Shown piece after piece: positions 49,591-59,519 of a DNA stretch of 64,000 nucleotides. The DNA lies in contig NZ_CP007031.1 in assembly GCF_000224005.2 (NCBI RefSeq), positions 1,517,001-1,581,000 on the forward strand, in the 5' to 3' direction. Position numbers and translations under genes: made by a program. The notes under the pieces were generated by a model. It saw nothing but the letters and a program-made list of their open reading frames with translations, was not told the DNA's origin and made no database searches. The DNA comes from Marichromatium purpuratum 984 (GTDB lineage Bacteria; Pseudomonadota; Gammaproteobacteria; Chromatiales; Chromatiaceae). Within the stretch, counting starts at the first letter, position 1. Each line of letters begins with the position of its first letter.

Positions 49591-50598
49591 TTATCCTGCA
49601 GCCAGACCGCCGAGCAGCAGCCAGACCACGGTGGCGGCGGCGATGCCGACGAGTGCGGCGAAGAGCACCCACAACCGCACCACCTTGAGTTGCGCCTGCA
49701 GTGCAGTGAGGCCCTCGGCGACCTCGGAATGGGTCTGGGTGGCGATCGTCTCGCTCTGCTCCTGGACCGCGCGCCGGGCGGCGACCAGCGCCTCGCGGGC
49801 GGTGCGCTCGGCCAGCGGGTCGAGATGCGCCCGCAGTGCCTGCTCGACCAGGCTCGAGAGCGCTTCGGGCTGGGGATGGCTGGCGTCGATCATCTCCTCG
49901 ATCCGGGCGCGCTCGCCCTCGAGTTCGATGCGCAGCAGATCCGGCAGCAGGTCGGGCAGGGCGGCGCGGATCTGCGCCTGCAGCTCGGCCTCGGAGATGT
50001 CCCGCCGGGCGTCGAGCTGCTGGCGAACCTCGGCGCGCAGCTGCTCGCTGAGATCGCGCCGCAGGTCTTCGAGCAGCGGGGTGAGGGTGCGGGTGATCTG
50101 CGCGGAGACGCGGGCGTCGAGTTCGGCCATGTCGATGGCCGGTGCGCTGGCGGGCGCGGGCGCGGGCGGCGGTGTGGCCGGCGCCGGTGCCGCTTCCGTC
50201 GTGGTGGGCGCGGGCACGGTGGCCGCCGGCTGGGCGAGGACCGTGCGCAACTCCTCGAGGATCTCGGGCAGGCGCTCCGGGGCGACCGACTTGGGCAGCA
50301 CCCCGAGCACGCCCTTGCGTCGCGCGGTCTCGACGAAGTCGGCCTCTTCGTGCGAGGAGCACATCACCACCGGGATCGCGGCGGTGCGCGGGTTCTGCTT
50401 GAGCACCTCGAGCGCCTCGAAGCCGTTGAGCCCGGGCATCATGTGATCCATCAGGATGGCGTCGGGCAGCTCGCGCTCGAGGATCTCGAAGGCGGCCTCG
50501 GCCGAATCGGCGGTCTCGACCTCGACATCGTGGCGTTGGAGCTGGAGCCGCAGCGCATAGCGCGCCGACCTGGAGTCATCGACCAGCAGTATCTTCAT
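49591..50598 (-). CDS. Response regulator receiver protein with coiled coil and C-terminal membrane anchor
   Basis: The receiver domain (residues 1-120 of 335) has DD at 7-8, acceptor Asp51 in AILMDHMMPG, Ser in VMCSSHEE and Lys in VLPKS, so it should be phosphorylatable. A Pro/Ala/Thr linker (about 125-160) leads to a long charged helical region (about 165-305), and the protein ends with one hydrophobic segment (VVRLWVLFAALVGIAAATVV, about 308-330). There is no DNA-binding or enzymatic output domain. This tail-anchored layout is unusual. ATG 50598 is preceded by GGAGGATT; no kinase gene is adjacent, and pgl is divergent. Confidence 0.85.
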   Translation of the reverse strand: MKILLVDDSRSARYALRLQLQRHDVEVETADSAEAAFEILERELPDAILMDHMMPGLNGFEALEVLKQNPRTAAIPVVMCSSHEEADFVETARRKGVLGVLPKSVAPERLPEILEELRTVLAQPAATVPAPTTTEAAPAPATPPPAPAPASAPAIDMAELDARVSAQITRTLTPLLEDLRRDLSEQLRAEVRQQLDARRDISEAELQAQIRAALPDLLPDLLRIELEGERARIEEMIDASHPQPEALSSLVEQALRAHLDPLAERTAREALVAARRAVQEQSETIATQTHSEVAEGLTALQAQLKVVRLWVLFAALVGIAAATVVWLLLGGLAAG

Positions 50599-50755
50599 CC
50601 AATCCTCCGCGAGAAGCCCCGTCCCTCGGGCGGGGTGGCGTGCGAGTATGCTCTGTTGGCGCGTGCCGGCGGGTGTCGAGCCGCGCGGTGCGGGCTTGGC
50701 GCGCCGCGCCCGCGCCCCCATCCGCTTTAGTGTAATGACTGGAGGAGATCCTAGC

Positions 50756-51442
50756 ATGTCTGTCACCGGTGTCGGATTCCAGCTGCACGAGACGCCAGAG
50801 ACGTTGGCCGAGGTCGTCGCCGCGCGCGTTCTGGAGACGGCGCGGCGGGCGATCGCCGCGCGCGGACGCTTCGTGTTGGTGGCCGCCGGTGGGCGGACCC
50901 CGTTGCAGGTCTATGCGCGGCTGGCGCGCGCGCGCAGCGATTGGTCGCGCTGGCTGGTGTTGCACGGCGACGAGCGCTGTCTCCCCGCCGCCGATCCGGA
51001 GCGCAACAGCCATGCGATCGCCGCCGCCTGGCTCGACCCGGTCGCTCTGCCGCCGAGCAACCACTTGCCGATCCCCGCCGAACTCGGTGCCGAGCCGGCG
51101 GCGCGTCGTTACGCCGAGCTGATCGCACCCTTGCTGCCGTTCGATCTGGTGTTGCTGGGCATGGGCGAGGACGGTCACACCGCGAGCCTGTTCCCCGGAC
51201 ACGCCATGCCCGAGGGCGAGGCGTTGACGATGGCGGTCTATCACGCCCCCAAACCGCCTGCCGACCGAGTCAGTCTGACCCCGGGCGCGCTGGCCGCCGG
51301 GCGCGAGGCGCTGGTGCTGGTCAGCGGTGCAGGCAAGCGCAAGGCGCTGGCGCGCTGGCGCGCCGGGGCGAGCCTGCCGGTGGCGCGGGTGGCCGAGGCC
51401 GCCGGGGCCGAGGTGCTGGTCGATGCGGCGGCCTGGGGATGA
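50756..51442 (+). CDS. pgl: 6-phosphogluconolactonase
   Basis: Pgl (228 aa) hydrolyses 6-phosphogluconolactone in the oxidative pentose phosphate pathway. The glucosamine-6-phosphate isomerase-like fold is evident from LVAAGGRTPLQVYARL near residue 38, VLHGDERCLP, and LLGMGEDGHTASLFPG, a family signature. ATG 50756 has GGAGGAG upstream; the longer frame is not supported. No zwf or edd gene is adjacent. Confidence 0.95.
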   Translation: MSVTGVGFQLHETPETLAEVVAARVLETARRAIAARGRFVLVAAGGRTPLQVYARLARARSDWSRWLVLHGDERCLPAADPERNSHAIAAAWLDPVALPPSNHLPIPAELGAEPAARRYAELIAPLLPFDLVLLGMGEDGHTASLFPGHAMPEGEALTMAVYHAPKPPADRVSLTPGALAAGREALVLVSGAGKRKALARWRAGASLPVARVAEAAGAEVLVDAAAWG

Positions 51443-51456
51443 GGACGGCGCTGCTG

Positions 51457-51485
51457 TTTTCCGCTTGCCGCGCCGAGGCTAGAAT
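51457..51485 (+). promoter_or_regulatory. Weak candidate promoter of the GGDEF-EAL gene
   Basis: TAGAAT (51480-51485) is a good -10 with GGC before it; the -35 at 17 bases (TTTTCC) is poor. It lies about 120 bases before the coding start. Confidence 0.3.
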
Positions 51486-51607
51486 GCAGGACTTGATCGG
51501 GTGACGCCATGGAAGCGACGTCCGTTGATGTGTGACATGCGTCCGGGGATCGGGCGCCGTTCTCTTCCGCGGACGTCGCTGCGCCGGCGTCGCTGGCCGA
51601 TGCCGAT

Positions 51608-54600
51608 GTGCCCGAACCCATGTCCAGTACCGTTTCATTCGTCGCGAGCCTGACTCGCAAGACCCTCGTTGTCTCCATCGCTGCCGCCGTGTTCAGCATG
51701 GTCGCGGTGGCGGTGTTCGATCTCCACGCCCTGCGCCAGGAGACCGAGGCGCTGCATGCCTATCATCTGAACGAGGTCCGCGCTCGGTTGCGGGCGCGGG
51801 TGAGCGAGGCGGTGCGTTTCGCCCATTATCAGCGTCAACTGCTCGCGGTGGAGGCGGCGCGCGGCGCCGAGGCCGTGCGTCTGGAGCGCGAGGCGCAACG
51901 CCGGGTGCTGGAATGGCTGGAGATCCGCAACCAGGGCGGCGAGGCGATGTTGTTCGCCGGACGCTGGGACGGGATCTCACTGCTCGGCCCGGTGCGCGGG
52001 CGCAACGTACTCACAGTCACCGATGTCAGCGGACGCCCGGTGGTGCGCGAGCTGATCGCCACGGCCCAGTCCGGCGGCGGTTTCGTCGAGTACCTGATGC
52101 CGTCCTTCCCGGGCTGGCGCACCGCGCCCAAGTTGAGCTATGTCGAGTCGATCGCGCCCTGGGGCTGGTATGTCGGCGCCGGTTGTCTGCTCGATCGCTT
52201 CGAGGAGGTGGTCGCCGAGCGTCGTCGCGCCGTCGGCGCCGATCTGCGTGCCAAGCTGCTCACCCTGGCCGTCGGGCTGGGGCTGATCCTGCTCGTCGTG
52301 CTGGTGCTGGCATGGCGTGTCGGGCGCGACGCCCGCGCCGATGTCGTCGCCTTCGTGCGCTTCTTCGCCCGCGCCGGCAGCGACCCCGAGCTGGCGCTGG
52401 AGCCGGTGCGGATGCGTTTTCGTGAATCGGCGCTGATCGCCCGCGCCGCCGCGCGCATGCTCGATCGCAAGCGCGCCGCCGAGGCCGCGCTGCGCGAGAG
52501 CGAGGAACGATTCCGTACCCTGGTCGAGGTGCAGCAGTACGCGGTCATGGAGATCGATCTCGACGGCGCGATCCGCTACGTCAACCCCGCCGCCGCGCGG
52601 CTGCTCGGCTACAGCCGCGATGCGCTGGTGGGGATGCACGCCACCGAGCTGGTCGTCACCGAGGAGCGCACCAGGCTTGCCGAGGACCTGCGCCGCTTCG
52701 CCCGGTTGCAGCCGCCGCCGACGACCTATTTCAACCGCAACCTCACCCGCGAGGGTCGGGTCATCGATCTGCAGGTGGAGTGGAACTACCGGCGCGATGC
52801 ACAGGGCCGGGTGATCGGCTTCGTCAGCGTCGCCCACGACATCACCGACTACCATCGCTCGCGGACCCTGCTCGACGGGCGCAACCGGGTGCTCGAGCTG
52901 CTCGCCCGTGGCCGCCCCCAGCAGGAGGCGCTGGAGGCGATCATCGACTATATCGATCGGGTCTCGCCACGGACCCTGTGTGCGATCTATCGCTATGAGC
53001 CATCGACCCGGACGCTTCACAATGCCGCCGCCCGCGGTCTGCCCGAGCACTTCCGGCGCTCTGCCGAGGGGCTGGTCGTCGGGCCGGGCGTGGGTTCCTG
53101 CGGCCATGCGGTGAGCCAGGGCAGGCGGGTCGTGGTCGCCGATCTGCTGTCGCACCCCTTCTGGCGCTCGGCGCGCGATCTGGTGCTGAGCACCGAGCTG
53201 CGTGCCTGCTGGTCGCAGCCGATCCTCGCCCCGGACGGGATGGTGCTCGGCACCTTCGCGATCTATGCCACCGAGGTCTCGGTGCCCAGCGACGAGGACA
53301 TCGAACTGATCGAGTCGGCCGCCGACCTGGCGGCGATCGTGATGGAGCACGCCCGGGTCGAGCGCGCCACCCACCTGGCCGAGGAGCGCGCGCGGCTGCT
53401 GCTCGACTCGAGCACCGAGGGGGTGTTCGGACTCGACCCCGAGGCGCGCGCGACCTTCGTCAACCCGGCCGCCGCGCGGCTGCTCGGCATCCCGGCCGAG
53501 CAGCTCACCGGGCGCGCCATCCACGCCCTGATCCATCACTCGCACCCCGACGGCAGTGCGATCAGCGAGACCGACACCCCGATGCTGCGGGCGATGCGCG
53601 AGGGCCGCGCCTATCACGTCAGCGACGCGGTGTTCTGGCGCGGCGACGGCAGTCACTTCCCGGTCGAGTACTGGTCGACCCCGATCCTGCGCGAGGGGCG
53701 GATCGAGGGCGCGGTGGTGACCTTCCACGACATCAGCGAGCGCAAGCGCGTCGAGGCCGAGATCCAGCACCTAGCCTTCCACGACGGGCTCACCGGGCTG
53801 CCCAACCGGATGCTGTTCAAGGAGGAGGTGGACCGGGCGCTGGCGCTGCTCAGGCGCTCGGGCGAGCGTTTCGCGCTGCACATGCTCGATCTCGATCACT
53901 TCAAGGACGTCAACGACAGCCTCGGCCACCCGGTCGGCGACGAGCTGCTGTGCGCGGTGGCGCGGCGCATCAGCGAGGTGGTCCGCGCCAGCGACGTCTT
54001 CGCCCGCTTCGGCGGCGACGAGTTCGCGCTGCTGCAGGTGCCGATCGCGCATCCTGGCGAGGCCGCGGCGCTGGCCGAGAAGGTGGTGGCCTGCTTCACC
54101 GATACCTTCGCCTTGGCCGACTGCGCGATCAGCACCAACACCAGCATCGGCATCGCCGTGGCCGACCGCCACGACCTCGACGTCGACGACCTGATCGCGC
54201 GCGCCGACGTCGCCCTCTACAAGGCCAAGGAGGCGGGGCGGGGCACCCATGCCTTCTTCGCAGAAGCGATGACCGAGCAGCTGCGCCACGAGATCCAGCT
54301 CGCCTCGGAGCTGGTCAGCGCGCTCGAGCGCGAGGAGCTGTGGCTGCACTACCAGCCGCAGGTCGATCTGCGCAGCGGCGCGCTGGTCGGGGTTGAGGCA
54401 CTGGTGCGCTGGCGCCATCCCGAGCGTGGCCTGCTCCACCCCGGCGCCTTCATCGAGGTCGCCGAGCGGCGCGGCATGATCCGCCCGATCTCGGCCTGGG
54501 TGCTGGAGGCGGTGTGTCGACAGGCGCGCGCGTGGCGCGAGCGCGGGCTGGTCTTCGGGCGGGTGGCGGTCAATCTGTGCGCCGAGCAGGTCGGTGACGA

Positions 54601-55087
54601 CGCCTTCGCCGAGCAGATCCTGGCGGTGCTCGAGCGCACCGGGGCGCGGCCCGAGGAGCTGGAGCTGGAGTTCACCGAGACGGTGCTGATCCAGGCCGAT
54701 GCTCGCACCCAGGCCGACATCATCCGTCTCTCCGAGATTGGCGTGCGCTTCGCCATCGACGACTTCGGCACCGGGTTCTCGTCGTTGCAGTATCTGCGCA
54801 ACCTGCGCGCCGACAAGATCAAGATCGACCGCGAGTTCGTCAAGGACGTCACCCACAACACCAGCGATGCCGAGATCGTCAAGGCGACCATCGCCCTGGG
54901 TGCCGCGCTCGGCCTCGAGACCATCGCCGAGGGCGTCGAGACCGAAGCACAGGCGGCCTTCCTGCGCGGTCACGGCTGTCACCAGGTGCAGGGCTTTCTC
55001 TACGCCCGCCCGCTCGAGCCCGAGGTGCTCGAGCGCGACTGGCTCAGTCGCCTCGTGCCGACGCCTCGTGTTGCAGACGGCGTCTGA
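51608..55087 (+). CDS. Cache-PAS-GAF-PAS-GGDEF-EAL cyclic-di-GMP turnover protein
   Basis: This 1159-aa membrane sensor has an N-terminal transmembrane helix (about 18-38), a periplasmic single-Cache-like domain (about 45-205) and a second helix (about 215-237). Then follow PAS (about 300-410), GAF (about 425-570), PAS (about 575-705), GGDEF (about 715-880) and EAL (about 890-1145). The GGDEF motif at 802-806 is intact with an RxxD inhibitory site five residues earlier (RASD). The EAL motif (930-932) and DFGTGFSSLQYL are intact too, so both synthesis and hydrolysis are possible. The start is GTG 51608 or ATG 51620; neither has a clear ribosome binding site. YcgR in this window is a potential effector. 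Confidence 0.92.
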   Translation: MPEPMSSTVSFVASLTRKTLVVSIAAAVFSMVAVAVFDLHALRQETEALHAYHLNEVRARLRARVSEAVRFAHYQRQLLAVEAARGAEAVRLEREAQRRVLEWLEIRNQGGEAMLFAGRWDGISLLGPVRGRNVLTVTDVSGRPVVRELIATAQSGGGFVEYLMPSFPGWRTAPKLSYVESIAPWGWYVGAGCLLDRFEEVVAERRRAVGADLRAKLLTLAVGLGLILLVVLVLAWRVGRDARADVVAFVRFFARAGSDPELALEPVRMRFRESALIARAAARMLDRKRAAEAALRESEERFRTLVEVQQYAVMEIDLDGAIRYVNPAAARLLGYSRDALVGMHATELVVTEERTRLAEDLRRFARLQPPPTTYFNRNLTREGRVIDLQVEWNYRRDAQGRVIGFVSVAHDITDYHRSRTLLDGRNRVLELLARGRPQQEALEAIIDYIDRVSPRTLCAIYRYEPSTRTLHNAAARGLPEHFRRSAEGLVVGPGVGSCGHAVSQGRRVVVADLLSHPFWRSARDLVLSTELRACWSQPILAPDGMVLGTFAIYATEVSVPSDEDIELIESAADLAAIVMEHARVERATHLAEERARLLLDSSTEGVFGLDPEARATFVNPAAARLLGIPAEQLTGRAIHALIHHSHPDGSAISETDTPMLRAMREGRAYHVSDAVFWRGDGSHFPVEYWSTPILREGRIEGAVVTFHDISERKRVEAEIQHLAFHDGLTGLPNRMLFKEEVDRALALLRRSGERFALHMLDLDHFKDVNDSLGHPVGDELLCAVARRISEVVRASDVFARFGGDEFALLQVPIAHPGEAAALAEKVVACFTDTFALADCAISTNTSIGIAVADRHDLDVDDLIARADVALYKAKEAGRGTHAFFAEAMTEQLRHEIQLASELVSALEREELWLHYQPQVDLRSGALVGVEALVRWRHPERGLLHPGAFIEVAERRGMIRPISAWVLEAVCRQARAWRERGLVFGRVAVNLCAEQVGDDAFAEQILAVLERTGARPEELELEFTETVLIQADARTQADIIRLSEIGVRFAIDDFGTGFSSLQYLRNLRADKIKIDREFVKDVTHNTSDAEIVKATIALGAALGLETIAEGVETEAQAAFLRGHGCHQVQGFLYARPLEPEVLERDWLSRLVPTPRVADGV

Positions 55088-58000
55088 GCGCCGCCGGTGA
55101 GCCGGTGCGCCGGGCGAGCAGGTCGTAGGCCACCGGCACCACGAACAGGGTGAACAGGGTCGCGGCGATCACCCCGGCGAGGATCACCGTGCCGATCACC
55201 ACCCGGGTCTCGGCCCCGGCGCCGCTCGAGAGCAGCAGCGGCACGGCGCCGGCGGCGGTGGTGATGCCGGTCATCACGATCGGGCGCAGGCGCACGTCGG
55301 CCGCCTCGGTGAGCGCGTCGCGGAACGCATGGCCCTGATCGCGCAGCTGGTTGGCGAACTCGACGATGAGGATGCCGTTCTTGGCCGCCAGCCCGACCAG
55401 CATGATTAGCCCGATCTGGCTGTAGATGTTGAGCGTCTGCCCGCTCAGCCACAGCCCGCCGAGCGCCCCGGCCATCGCCAGCGGCACGGTGAGCATGATC
55501 ACCAGCGGGTGGATCCAGCTCTCGAACTGTGCCGCCAGCACCAGGAAGACCACCAGCACCCCGAGCCCGAACACCAGCGCCATGCCCGCCGCGCCGCTGC
55601 GCAGGTCGCGGCTCTCGCCGCGGTAGTCGATGCGCGCGTGTTCGGGCAGCAGCGCTGCGGCGCGGGCATCGAGCGCGTCGAGCGCCGCGCCGAGCGAGAC
55701 CCCCGGGGCGAGGTTGGCCGAGAGGGTGATGGCGCGCATGCGGTTGTAGCGGTTGAGCTGCTGGGAGTCGGCCTGCTCGCTGACCTGGACCAGGTTGGAG
55801 AGCGGGATCAGGGTGTCGCCGTGAGCCGAGCGCACATAGAGGTTCTCCAGACTGCCGGGGGTGCGCTGGCTGTCGCGCTCGCCCTCGAGGATGACGTCGT
55901 ACTCCTCGCCATCGTCGAGATAGGTGGTGACCTGACGCGAGCCGAGCATGGTCTCGAGGGTGCGCCCGATGGTCTCGATACGCACCCCGAGGTCGGCGGC
56001 GCGGTCGTAGTCGATCGCCACGCGCAGCTGCGGCTTGGTCTCCTTGTAGTCCCAGTCGAGCCCGACCAGGCCGGGGTTGTCGGTCTCGATCGACTCGACC
56101 AGGGCGTCGCGCCACGCGGCCAGCTCGTCGTAGGTGCCGCCGCCGATGACGAACTGCACCGGCTTCTGGATGCGTGCGCCGAAGCCCTGGCGCATCACCG
56201 GGAAGGCGCGCACCCCGGGCAGGTCGGCAAGCCGCGCACGCACCTCGTCCATGATCGCCCAGCCCGAGCGGCGCGCATCGAAGCCGGCGAGCACCATGAT
56301 CACGATCCCTGAGTTGTAGCGCTCAAGGGTGCCGAAGGCGCGCGGCGCGCGCACCAGCACGCGGATCGCCTCGCCCGACTCGGCATAGGGCAGCAATCGG
56401 CGTTCGATCTCGTCCATGTACTCCTCCATGTAGGAGAAGGAGGCGCCCTCGGGACCATTGACCAGCACGAAGAAGGCGCCGCGATCCTCCTTCGGGGTGT
56501 ACTCCTGGGGCAGCTGATCGAGTAGCCAGGCGGCGGCGCCGAGGGTCAGCGCGAAGGCCAGTCCGACCACCCAGGCGCGCGCGAGCAGCACCCCGAGCAG
56601 CCGCGCGTAGCCGCGGCGCAGCCAGACGAAGCCGCGGTCGACGGCGCGGGCCAGTGCGCCGGGCTGGTGGCTCGCGGGCAGGATCTGCGCGGCCAGGCTC
56701 GCCGAGAGGGTGAGCGCGACCAGCGAGGAGAAGGCCACCGCCGCGGCCATGGTCAGCGCGAACTCGCCGAACAGCCGCCCCAGATCGCCCTCGAGAAAGG
56801 CGATGGGTACGAACACCGAGATCAGCACCAGGGTGGTGGCGATCACCGCGAAGCCGACCTGACGGGTGCCGCGATAGGCCGCCACCAGCGGGCTCTCGCC
56901 ATACTCCTCGATACGGCGGTGGATGTTCTCGAGCACCACGATGGCGTCGTCGACCACCAGCCCGATGGCCAGCACCAGCGCCAGCAGGGTGAGGATGTTG
57001 ACCGAGAAGCCGAGCGCGAGCAGCACGGTGAAGGTGGCGATCAGCGACACCGGCACCGTTACCGCCGGCACCAGCATCGCGCGCACGCTGCCGAGAAACA
57101 GATAGATCACCAGCACCACCAGCGCGATGGCGATCGCCAGCGTCTTGTAGACCTCGGCGATGGCCTCGGCGACGAACACCGAGGAGTCGTAGCTCTGACG
57201 GATCACCATGCCCTCGGGCAGGCTGGTGTTGAGCCGGCGCATCTCGGCCTTGGCGCGCTCGGCCACGGCGAGGGTGTTGGCCGTCGACTGCTTGATGATG
57301 CCGAGCCCGACCATGGCCACGCCGTTGCCGCGAAACAGCGTGCGGTCCTCCTCGGTGCCGCGCTCGATTCGGGCGATGTCGCCGAGGCGCACCAGATGAC
57401 CGTCGTCGCCGCGCGTCACCACCAGCCGGGCGAAGTCCTCGGCGGTGGCGAAGGCGCGGCTCAGGCGCACGCTGAACTGACGGTCGCGCGACTCGATGCT
57501 GCCGGCGGGCAGCTCCAGGTTCTCGGCGCGCAGCGCCTGCTCGACATCGGCCACGGTGAGCCCGCGCGCGGCCAGGGCGTTGCGGTCGAGCCAGATGCGC
57601 ATGGCATAGACCTGGGCGCCGCCGACGCGCACCCGCGCCACCCCGTCGAGCACCGAGAGCCGATCGACCAGATAGCGCCGGGCATAGTCGGTGAGCGCCG
57701 GCACGCTCAACCCCTCGGCGGTGAGGTTGAGCCACATGATCACGTCTTCGTTGCTGTCGACCTTCTGGATCTCGGGCGGCTCGGCCTCGTCGGGGAGCTG
57801 GTCGAGCACGCCGGAGACGCGGTCGCGGATGTCGTTGGCCGCGCCGTCGATGTCGCGATCGGTGGTGAACTCGACGGTGATGGTCGAGCGCCCGTCCTCG
57901 CTGCTCGACTCCAGGGTGCGGATGCCCTCGACCCCGGCGATACGATCCTCGATCAGCCGGGTGATGCGGGTCTCGACGACGTTGGCCGCGGCCCCCGGAT

Positions 58001-58151
58001 AGCCGGTCTCGATGGAGACCACCGGCGGATCGATGTCGGGGTATTCACGTAGCGCCAGACGGTCGAAGGAGACCAGCCCGAAGACCACCAGCAGCAGCGC
58101 GAAGACCGTGGCCAGTACCGGGCGGGTGACGGCGAGATCGGAGAGGATCAC
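55044..58151 (-). CDS. RND-family multidrug efflux permease (AcrB/HAE1 type)
   Basis: The permease (1035 aa) is the inner-membrane pump of a tripartite efflux system driven by protons. It has the twelve-helix RND pattern with two large periplasmic loops. The proton-relay residues are present: the Asp-Asp pair in GLVVDDAIVVLENI (about 400) and Lys in LVGLAAKNGILIVEFAN. The N terminus (ILSDLAVTRPVLATV) is typical of the MexK/MdtBC-like branch. Its start overlaps the fusion-protein gene by 4 bases. Its 3' end overlaps the end of the convergent GGDEF-EAL gene by 44 bases. No outer-membrane channel gene is nearby. Confidence 0.95.
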   Translation of the reverse strand: MILSDLAVTRPVLATVFALLLVVFGLVSFDRLALREYPDIDPPVVSIETGYPGAAANVVETRITRLIEDRIAGVEGIRTLESSSEDGRSTITVEFTTDRDIDGAANDIRDRVSGVLDQLPDEAEPPEIQKVDSNEDVIMWLNLTAEGLSVPALTDYARRYLVDRLSVLDGVARVRVGGAQVYAMRIWLDRNALAARGLTVADVEQALRAENLELPAGSIESRDRQFSVRLSRAFATAEDFARLVVTRGDDGHLVRLGDIARIERGTEEDRTLFRGNGVAMVGLGIIKQSTANTLAVAERAKAEMRRLNTSLPEGMVIRQSYDSSVFVAEAIAEVYKTLAIAIALVVLVIYLFLGSVRAMLVPAVTVPVSLIATFTVLLALGFSVNILTLLALVLAIGLVVDDAIVVLENIHRRIEEYGESPLVAAYRGTRQVGFAVIATTLVLISVFVPIAFLEGDLGRLFGEFALTMAAAVAFSSLVALTLSASLAAQILPASHQPGALARAVDRGFVWLRRGYARLLGVLLARAWVVGLAFALTLGAAAWLLDQLPQEYTPKEDRGAFFVLVNGPEGASFSYMEEYMDEIERRLLPYAESGEAIRVLVRAPRAFGTLERYNSGIVIMVLAGFDARRSGWAIMDEVRARLADLPGVRAFPVMRQGFGARIQKPVQFVIGGGTYDELAAWRDALVESIETDNPGLVGLDWDYKETKPQLRVAIDYDRAADLGVRIETIGRTLETMLGSRQVTTYLDDGEEYDVILEGERDSQRTPGSLENLYVRSAHGDTLIPLSNLVQVSEQADSQQLNRYNRMRAITLSANLAPGVSLGAALDALDARAAALLPEHARIDYRGESRDLRSGAAGMALVFGLGVLVVFLVLAAQFESWIHPLVIMLTVPLAMAGALGGLWLSGQTLNIYSQIGLIMLVGLAAKNGILIVEFANQLRDQGHAFRDALTEAADVRLRPIVMTGITTAAGAVPLLLSSGAGAETRVVIGTVILAGVIAATLFTLFVVPVAYDLLARRTGSPAALRRRLQHEASARGD

Positions 58152-59239
58152 GTCTCCGACTCCTCGAGCAGCCTCTGCAGCGGCGCATCGCCCGTATCGA
58201 CGGCGAGCACCCGCACCTCGGCGCCGGGCCGCACCCGCTGGTGGCCATCGGTGATCACCCGCTCGCCGACGGCCAGCCCGTCGCGGATCTCGACTGCGCC
58301 GGGACGGCGGATGCCGATGTCGACCTCGCGCCGCTCGGCGATCAGCCGGTCGTTGGCGGCGTCTTCAACCACCACCAGCACGAAGTGACGCTGACCGCGC
58401 TGCTGCAGCGCCGCCTCCGGCACCACCACCGCCGTGTGCGGATCAAACAGCAGCTCCAGACGCATCAGCAGCCCCGGGCGCAACCGCCGCTCGGGGTTGG
58501 GCAGGATGGCGCGCACCAGCACCGCGCGGGTCACCGGGTCGACCCGGCTGTCGACGCCGCGCACCTCGCCGACGAACACCCGCTCGCCATGGGCGCGGGT
58601 GCGCGCCTCCACCCGCAGCCCCGGGGTGAGCCCGGCGAGATAGCGGCTGGGCACGGTGAAGTCGAGCTTCATCTCGGCGTCGTCGTCGAGGGTGGTGATC
58701 GGGTCGCCGGGCTCGACCAGGGCGCCGGGACTGACCTGGCGCAGCCCCAGCACCCCGGCGAAGGGGGCGCGGATGACGCGATCGGCCAGCCGCGACTCGA
58801 GCGCCACCAGCACCGCGCGGCTGGTCTCGAGGTCGCGCTGGCGCTCGTCGAGCAGCGACTCGGCGGCTGAGTCCTGGGCGACCAGCGCGTTCACCCGGCG
58901 GTACTGGCGCTCGGCCTCGGCGCGGCGCGCCTGCGCCTCCTCGAGCAGCGCCTGTTCCTCGGCGCTGGTCAGCTCCACCAGCAGCGCGCCGCGCTCGACG
59001 CGCTGGCCGTCGTCGAAGTGCAGCGCGGCGATGGTCTCGGTGACCGTGGAGGTGATCATCACCGACTCGTTGGCGCGCAGCGTGCCGAGCGCCTCGACGC
59101 GCTCGGCCAGTTCGGTCTGCGCGGCGGTGGCCACGATCACCCCGGTCGGTGGCGCCGCGGCGAGGAGCGGCGCGACGCACAGCAGCGTCAGCAGCAGCGG
59201 CAGTGGACGGGGCGGGGGGGCACGATGCGGTACGGGCAT
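58148..59239 (-). CDS. RND efflux periplasmic adaptor (membrane fusion protein)
   Basis: The adaptor (363 aa) links the permease to an outer-membrane channel. A signal peptide-like N terminus (about 1-29, ending APLLAAA) is followed by the barrel-sandwich/lipoyl half motif (ALGTLRANESVMITSTVTETI, FDDGQRVERGALLVEL), an alpha-hairpin (about 85-140), the second lipoyl half (RVIRAPFAGVLGLRQVSPGALV) and beta-barrel/membrane-proximal domains. There is no lipobox Cys. ATG 59239 is chosen over an upstream start. It is the first gene of the pair. Confidence 0.93.
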   Translation of the reverse strand: MPVPHRAPPPRPLPLLLTLLCVAPLLAAAPPTGVIVATAAQTELAERVEALGTLRANESVMITSTVTETIAALHFDDGQRVERGALLVELTSAEEQALLEEAQARRAEAERQYRRVNALVAQDSAAESLLDERQRDLETSRAVLVALESRLADRVIRAPFAGVLGLRQVSPGALVEPGDPITTLDDDAEMKLDFTVPSRYLAGLTPGLRVEARTRAHGERVFVGEVRGVDSRVDPVTRAVLVRAILPNPERRLRPGLLMRLELLFDPHTAVVVPEAALQQRGQRHFVLVVVEDAANDRLIAERREVDIGIRRPGAVEIRDGLAVGERVITDGHQRVRPGAEVRVLAVDTGDAPLQRLLEESET

Positions 59240-59519
59240 GACGTCGATCCTGTGACGGCTGGGTCGGTGGCGCGGGTGTTGCTGCACCGGCTCTCACCCC
59301 GAGTGAGGCAGTGCCGGCGGCGAATGGTTCAGCGCGCGGGCGCGGTCGACTCCCTTTCGCCCGGGGTGGAAATTTGCAATCCTAACGCGCCGTCCGGGTG
59401 CTCGCCACAGAGACCGGCGTCGCCGTCAGGCGGGCCCCGCGGCAGGTTCCGGCGGACCCCGCGGCGCGGTCCGGCCGGTTGGGGACCGGCGCGTCTCGCC
59501 CGGTCGCGACCCGAACGCG
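59240..59519. other. Divergent intergenic region between efflux and molybdenum hydroxylase genes
   Basis: This 280-base region should hold divergent promoters. A short AT-rich patch at about 59369-59386 (GGAAATTTGCAATCC) is the only candidate promoter-like stretch. The rest is very GC-rich with small inverted repeats and no gene I can support. Confidence 0.4.
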
